From the NCBI RefSeq assembly GCF_001659605.2, contig NC_035168.2, positions 11,237,671 through 11,301,670 on the forward strand: 64,000 bases of DNA, written 5' to 3'. The stretch comes from Manihot esculenta. Lineage: Eukaryota; Streptophyta; Magnoliopsida; Malpighiales; Euphorbiaceae. Numbering within the stretch: position 1 is the first letter of the stretch; each line of letters opens with the position of its first letter. A program made the translations under genes and the position numbers. Shown here piece by piece: positions 57,776 to 64,000 of this stretch. A model generated the notes under the pieces. The model did no database searches. It saw nothing but the letters and a program-made list of their open reading frames with translations, and had not been told where the DNA came from.

Positions 57776-57877
57776 ATGGCAAGATCACATAGTAGATCGA
57801 TGATAACCCTTTTATTGCTAGTTCTTCAACTTCCGCTCATGCCCGTTCACTTTCTTATTCTCTTTTCTCTTTTGTAA
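57776..57877 (+). pseudogene. Short signal-peptide-like ORF cut by LTR H
   Basis: ATG 57776 has the favourable context AAAAGAAATGG. It encodes 33 residues, MARSHSRSMITLLLLVLQ..., with a basic start and a long Leu-rich core, like a secretory signal peptide. The stop TAA (57875-57877) lies in the first bases of LTR H, so the natural frame was cut there. It may be the first exon of a lost secreted-protein gene. A chance ORF cannot be excluded. Confidence 0.35.
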
Positions 57878-60800
57878 CGACCCGAAAACCGGACCGCTAC
57901 CGGTGCTAGTGTAACGACCCGAAAACCAGACCGCTACCGGCGCTAGGATCCAGATCGACTTAAGGTCGCCGGGGCCCGTAGCAAGCCAAACATACATTCT
58001 GAATACCTGTCAAATCCCATACATGATCATACATAACCATAAACATGAGAACTTTTTCTTTTCTTTTACCAAGCTCAACCTGTGCATGCATATAAACATA
58101 AACGTAAACCACACACTGGAGCCTCATCATATGCTCCAATGGGGTATTTCATCAAACATCAAGCTTAGTTGAACATAAACATCATAAAACATAGATCATG
58201 TATATATGTGGGATTATCCAAACATACTATGGTCAAGCACAATTCTACTCCTCAATATCAATATTACATAACATGACTGATCATAATCTTACATCATTTT
58301 ACAAATCATCATGTCCACATATAACTATTACAAATCACAAGACTTTACTCTTCTTGGCTCCCTGAACTAGCCCGTACCTGCAATCCTGGGGGATATAGGG
58401 AAAGGGGTGAGCTACTAGAGCCCAGTGAGCAGAATAATAAAACATTTAAAACATATGCCATCATGTAATGCACCATATCACAGACAAGTCACATCAAGGG
58501 TAAACCTGTCACCAAATAGTCCCAGCATCATATCCGTGCCAGGCCGTAGAATGGGGTCCTGGTCTTCCTATCATATCATAATATTACTTACCATTACCCC
58601 AGGGCCTCATCTGGGCACCTGGTCTTCGCGTTCCATACCGTGCCAGGCCGTAGAATGGGGTCCTGGTCTTTCCTCAGGGACTAATTGGATCATACAGCAT
58701 TCACCCACATCCACAACAAAGAATGCAATGCAATATATTCGTGGATTCTAATGCAACAACCTATTATATCACATGGAATTTGTGATGCATGATTCATGCT
58801 AAAACTTCCATTAATTTAAAACATAAGATTTATTCTACTCACCTCAGGCTAACTCTGACAATGAACTGAAGCAGCTGACTCACTACTGGGGTCCTCAGTT
58901 CCTTGGGTTCGAACCTACACAGGTGGACTCAAATAAGGGACCAAACATACTAGAACATGACTCTAAAAATATCCCCCAAAAACCCCCTAAAACACCTCAA
59001 AACAATTAAAGAATTCATGCAAAGGAGGGCTGAACAGGGCACTTTCGGCGGCAGGTTCGACGGCCGAAAGTCCCTTCAGAGCCGAAAGTCATGCACCTTC
59101 AGCGGCACTTTCGGCGGCTGAAGGTTCTCCCCAGAGGCGAAACTCATGCATGTTCGGCGGCACCTTCGGCGGCCGAAAGTCTCCTCCAGAGACGAAAGTC
59201 CACTTTCGGGGGCAGGCTTCGGCAGCCGAAAGCTTGCCTCCACAGGCAGGTTCGGCGGCCGAAAGTCCCTTCGGCTGCCGAACCTGAGTTTCTCCCAAAG
59301 TGGCAGAAACTCGGCTCTTATGCACATTTGCCTCCCAAAACCTTCAATCATGCATACAACTCAACCAAAACATGCATAAACACATACATAAGCTCCTAGG
59401 GGCTTCAAACTATCCTAAACCCCAACTACAACACATCAAAAGCAACTCAGCAACCTACATTGTCCATAATCACAACTCAAAACCTAACAAAGCTCAACTG
59501 ACCTAAGCATGCATTTCTACCCCATGAATCAACTTGAAACTTGTTTAAAACATATACTGAGCTCAAGATCGGCTCTTACCTCTTGAAGATCGAGAGGAAA
59601 AATGATCCTAGTTCGGAGATGGGAGAGATCGAGTTCCTTGAACCTCCAAGCTCCAAAACTTGCTATTTGCTTAAAAATCTTCAAAACAAAGGTGAAAACT
59701 CATAAAAATCATGGAAGATTTGAAGGAAGAACTCAAGATCGGCATGAAGGCGGCGGAGACTCACATTGGCCGAAAATGGAGAGAAAAAGCTCACCCGTTC
59801 GGACATGGGGACCCCTTTATAGGTGGCTAGCCAGGCCACTTTCGGGGGCCTAACATGCCTCCGCATGCATGCCATATTCGGCGGCCGAACATAAGGTTCA
59901 GTGGCCGAACCTGGACTTCCCTCACTTATGCCTTCGGGGGCCTAAAGCACTCCCGAAGCGCATGCATGTTCGGCAGCCGAACTTGAGGTTCAGTGGCCGA
60001 ACTCGAGCTTTCCTCCAATGCTATTTTCATGCAAAAACTCATTTTCTTTCTTGGTTAAAAACATAAATTACATTAAAACATTTTATAAAAACATGGTTTT
60101 ACCCCTCTAGAAGTCTCCGACTCCCGAGATTCCACCGGACGGTAGGAATTCCGATACCGGAGTCTAGCTGGGTATTACAGCTAGGATCCAGATCGGCTTA
60201 AGGCCGCCAGGACCCATAGCAAGCCAAACATACCTCCTATCACTTGGTCAAATCCCATACATGATCAAAACTTTAACATAAAAACTTAAAGATCTGATGT
60301 ATATCTCGAGCCTAACCTGTATGCGACATAACTGAAAACATAAAGAACCCCCTACTAGAGCCCTCATCAAAACTCTAGCTGGGTCAACATAACATACATC
60401 AAGCCGGAGTCACATCCAATGAACCAAAACCTAACCTGTGCATGCATCCAAACCAAAAACATAAAACCTCCACTAGAGTCCTCATCAAAACTCTAGCGTG
60501 GTAAACAACACATGCCACCAGTTTGGTTCAAACTCAACTCAACATTAAAACATTTCATACATCATGTACTAAAAAGGGACTAACCAAGCCTTAGGGCCAA
60601 GCACAATACTAATCTATAAACATACTCTACTTTACGTTACATTACATTACATTAACTTACAATCCATTATATCAATTTACATTACATGTCCACACTAATC
60701 TATTACATTAACAAGACTTTTACCCTTGACGTCTTCCTGGACTACCTCTGACCTGCAAAACTGGGGTTAAGGGAGAGGGATGAGCTAAAAAAGCCTAGTG

Positions 60801-62711
60801 AGTAGAAACAATAAAAACAGTTCATTAATTACATGCTTTTATGAAATGCGTCACAGCATAAACAATTCACATCACGGATTGGATATGACCTCCAAAGCTC
60901 CCTCTGTCGGTGCCCGGCCCCCAAAGGAGCTCACACAAGACTTTCATTACATAACATGGTGCTCGGCCCCCGAAGGAGCTCACACAGGACTTTCTACATG
61001 GTGCCCGGCCCTCATAGGAGCTCCACATGACTTCTCTTATCATGACAGATCGTGGGCCATTGGGGTCGCCTTGGTCCATCCACATCAACAGTAAATAATG
61101 CAATGCGGCATATTCGTGTAACTAGTGCAATCAACCTATTACATATAAATATGATGTATGAACATGCTTTAGGCATTTGATTTTATAAAATAAAAGATTA
61201 AGTTTAGTTCTACTCACCTCTGGCAGACGCTGGACTGACTCTGCAACAGCTAACACTGATGGCCTCCTCGGTCCCTCGGGTCCAATCCTACACAGGTGGA
61301 CTCGAATGAGGTGCCAAACACACTCTAAACAACTCATAAACAACTACCCAAAAACCCCCTAAAACAACCTCAAAGCATGCATGGAAAATGCCCATGAAAG
61401 GGCTGGACAGGGCACTTTCGGCGGCCGAAGGTCCCTTCCAGAGCCGAAAGCCATGCAGGTTCGGGGGCACTTTCGGCGGCCGAACCCTCTCTCCAGATCC
61501 GAAAGTCAGGCACTTTCGGCGGCTGAACATCACCTTCGGCGGCCGAAAGTCTGCTCTAGATCCGAAACACAACTTTCGGGGGCAAGGTTAGGCGGCCAAA
61601 CCATGCATCCACAGGCAGGTTCGGTGGCCGAAACTACCTTCAGCGGCCGAAACTACCTTCAGCGGCCGAACCTGAGTTCATCAGAACTCAGCCTCTCGTG
61701 CATACCAGCCTCCAAAACCTTACCAAATACCCCAAACAAGCAACCAACCTTTTAAAAACACGCATAAACCCTTAACCATGCACAAAGGAGCTTAAACAAG
61801 CTTAAACTCCAACAAAGAACATCATAAAGCATACATAAATAGCTTATGACCCACATAAGCCAAAATCATCAAAACTACTCAAAACCTCACTTGCTCTCTC
61901 CCAATCATGCATACACTCTCCCACATGCATAAAGGAGCATAAACTAACATAAACTCCTTAACACAAACATCACATAACATACATCGGGCATAAAACCCAC
62001 ATAAACCTAAACATGCATATCTACCCATACTCAAACATTAAAACTTCATAAAACTTCATTAAAACACAAGGAAAGCAAGGATCTATACTTACCTCTTGAA
62101 GATCGAGGGGTGGTGCGATCCCTAACTCGGAGGTGTGGAGGATCCAAGCTCCATAAGCCTCCAAGCTTCCAAAACTCCTATTTAAGCTTCAAAACTTCAA
62201 AACAAGGGTAGAACTCATGAAAACTTGAAGGATGGGTAGAGAAAGCATGAAAACGACCAAAGGAGAGTATAAACTCACCTGAGCTCGAGAATGGGGAGAA
62301 AACTCGCCCATTTCCGATCTGAGGGCTCTTTATAGGCGGCCTGGTCAACCACCTTCGGCAGCCTAACGTGCCCCCTAAACTCATGCATGTTCGGCGGCCG
62401 AACTTGAGGTTCGACGGCCAAACCTTGGTTCGTTCAAACAAAGCTTTCGGAGGCCAAAAGCGCTCCCGAAACCTTCCCATGTTTGGCTGCCGAACTTCAC
62501 TTTCGGCGGCCGAACCTGGCAAATGTCTCCTTGGTCTTTTCTTTTCAAAACTCATTTCTTTTCCAATTAAAACCATAAACTCAAGTGAAAACATCTTAGA
62601 AAATGCATTTTACCCCTCTAGAAGATTCTAGCACCTTCAGAATTCCAGATTCCAATGGAGATTCCGCTGGAAGGTAGGGATTCTGATGCCGGAATCTAGC
62701 CGGGTATTACA
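57873..62711 (-). repeat. LTR H (Del/Tekay-like), split by solo LTR G
   Basis: On the - strand it starts TGTAATACCCGGC at 62711 and ends GGGTCGTTACA at 57873. The two parts, 60180-62711 and 57873-57909, join across G. At about 2.56 kb it is longer than its relatives, partly through a duplication of about 120 bp (about 60305-60500). Its tandem units (CGGCCCCCGAAGGAGCTCAC, about 60905-61030) differ from those of other LTRs. Palindrome clusters lie at about 61410-61670 and 62350-62520. No primer site or polypurine tract adjoins it, and its flanks (TCTTT and AAGTT) do not match. Confidence 0.8.
57910..60179 (-). mobile_element. Solo LTR G (Del/Tekay-like) inside LTR H
   Basis: This 2270-bp LTR runs on the - strand from TGTAATACCCAGC to GGGTCGTTACA. 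GCTAG flanks it at 57905-57909 and 60180-60184, an exact target duplication within H. No internal sequence remains. Palindrome clusters are at about 59045-59285 and 59878-60000; both 54-bp-type leader units are retained. Confidence 0.95.
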
Positions 62712-63136
62712 AAGTTATATTGAATTGTGATAACAATGGAATCATTGCATAAGCAAAGGAACCCAAGTCTCATTAAAGATCCAAATATGTACTTAGGCGA
62801 TTTTAAATAATCAGAGAGATCATTGAAAGGAAAGATTTGAAGATAAAATGAGTTCCACTAATAAGAATCTTAAAGATTCTCTTACTAAGGCATTATTCCA
62901 GTAGAAATATAATTACCGCATTTATACTTATGTGATAAGTCATATGAGTGATTGGCTTTAGTACAAGTGAGAGATTGTTAGTAATATACCCTACAGTCAA
63001 TCTGTGTAGTTAGATATTATTGTTCATATATTTTGTATATTTTAAGTATTTAAATACAATTTTATAAAGGCAATTATTTATTTTTAATGTTAATTTAATT
63101 GAACCTTGAGTAAAGATAAAATCCATGAGACTATAT
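62712..63136 (+). pseudogene. Copia element I: 3' end of RNase H and start of LTR
   Basis: Decayed RNase H sequence reads NNGIIAQAKEPKSH (about 62727), REIIERKDLKI (about 62812) and STNKNLKDSLTKA (about 62853), matching the end of copia pol. MSDWL and a purine tract AAGTGAGAGAT follow, and an LTR starts TGTTAGTAATATACC at 62976. The LTR is cut after about 160 bp, where a Del/Tekay LTR fragment begins near 63133. Confidence 0.8.
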
Positions 63137-63280
63137 TAAAACCATAAACTCAAGTGAAAACATTTTAGAAAATGCATTTTACCCCTCTAGAAGATTCTAG
63201 CACCTTCAGAATTCCAGATTCCAACGGAGATTCCGCCAGAAGGTAGGGATTCCGATGCCGGAATCTAGCTGGGTATTACA
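63137..63280 (-). repeat. Truncated 3' LTR of element F
   Basis: This is the first 144 bases of a Del/Tekay-type LTR on the - strand, starting TGTAATACCCAGC at 63280. It is closely similar to 62573-62711 of LTR H but differs at several bases. It is preceded on the - strand by the polypurine tract at 63281-63293. Confidence 0.85.
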
Positions 63281-64000
63281 TTCTTCCCCCCTTTAAGAAC
63301 ATTCATCCCCGAATGTTCCACAAACAAACAGGCATTCTTAAAAACATAGCATCAAGCATACATAAACAAGCAAGCAACAAGCAAGCAAAACCTAAAAACC
63401 TCTCTCCTAAAAGAGAGACACGGGTACTGCCGGAGCATAAACTCTCGGGTCTTCCAGGCATTCACTACCAACCAGTGGTGATTTCCAAAAACTTTTCACC
63501 ATCGGGATTTTCTTGTTCCTCATCTTCTTGACTTGTGTGTCTATGATCCGCAATAGCTACACAACATAGGTGAGACCCTCCAAGATCTCTATCTCTGGTT
63601 CTTTAAGAACCTCACTTGGATCTGACACGAACTTCCATAACACAGGAACATAGAAATCCGAATGGACTTTCTCCATAGGGAATCACCCCCTCCATTGGAG
63701 ACACCATAAGCAATACCCCAACCTCCTCCTGAAACTCAACAAGCTTCCGTTGTGCACTCTGATCCTTTCTCTTCTCTCTTCTTCTCTACTAAACTATACT
63801 ATCTCTAACTCTCAACAGGTAGTACCCGGATCTCAGATCTATCTTGAAAAACAATCGGCTCCTTCGAGCTGGTCCGATAGATCACAATCCGAAGTAGGGG
63901 ATACCTGTTCTTGGTAGTGACCTTGTTCAACTGTCCGAAGTCGACACAGGGTCTCAAGGATCCATCCTAGTTTTCCCACTACAACACTGGAGCAATCCAG
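63281..64000 (-). pseudogene. Element F: internally deleted gag-pol remnant
   Basis: Read on the - strand from 64000, it has a reverse transcriptase part ([18 protein letters not shown] sequence at about 63950-63900, then the LRSGYYQL region at about 63815). Then at about 63780-63812 it jumps to the integrase C-terminal part (VEFQEE, LMVSPMEGV, KFVSDPSEVL). The chromodomain ends near 63405, before the tract AAAGGGGGGAAGAA. About 2 kb (rest of reverse transcriptase, RNase H, integrase core) is missing compared with B. Stops and frameshifts are present. Confidence 0.75.

Overview
This window is nuclear DNA from a flowering plant, almost certainly a eudicot. It holds intron-rich host genes in AT-rich DNA, embedded in very dense LTR retrotransposons. 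The mix of Del/Tekay-like, Athila-like and Tat-like Ty3/gypsy elements would fit Euphorbiaceae (cassava or rubber tree relatives), but that placement is only an impression. I saw no tRNA or rRNA gene and no prokaryotic feature.

Elements are labelled A to N here. Positions 1-30610 form a nested set. The oldest layer is K1, a Tat-like element. It received the non-autonomous Athila-like element L (22543-29055) and a copia LTR, J. J is cut by Athila-like element E, E by Del/Tekay-type LTR D, and D by Del/Tekay-type element C. C was then hit twice in its protease region, 56 bp apart, by sister elements A (only its 3' end is in the window) and B. B (2523-12246) is complete, with a CAACC target duplication, two LTRs, primer site, polypurine tract and a gag-pol frame broken only by stop codons. 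The left halves of A, C, D, E, J and K1 should lie to the left of the window.

Positions 30611-44605 are a gene island. A four-exon gene on the + strand (32057-35525) encodes an N-myristoylated SnRK1/AMPK beta subunit of the KINbeta2 type. A six-exon gene on the - strand (36903-41066) encodes an oligopeptide transporter of 746 residues. They are convergent, with about 1.4 kb between their coding ends, and are flanked by AT-rich non-coding DNA.

Positions 44606-57145 hold K2, a second Tat-like element. It has a decayed gag on the - strand, an opposite-strand extra ORF and an 82-bp tandem array split by an Athila-like solo LTR (M). A broken Athila gag-pol (N) follows. Positions 57146-64000 hold a short signal-peptide-like ORF cut by an LTR (H), a solo LTR (G) inside H with a GCTAG duplication, a copia 3' end, and the deleted end of another Del/Tekay-type element (F).

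The most unusual signal is a 13-bp palindrome, TTCGGCNGCCGAA, in dense clusters on both sides of the TATA box in every Del/Tekay-type LTR. It also appears in the unrelated LTR M and inside the coding sequence of L. The two LTRs of B differ in length only by gain or loss of units of these clusters.
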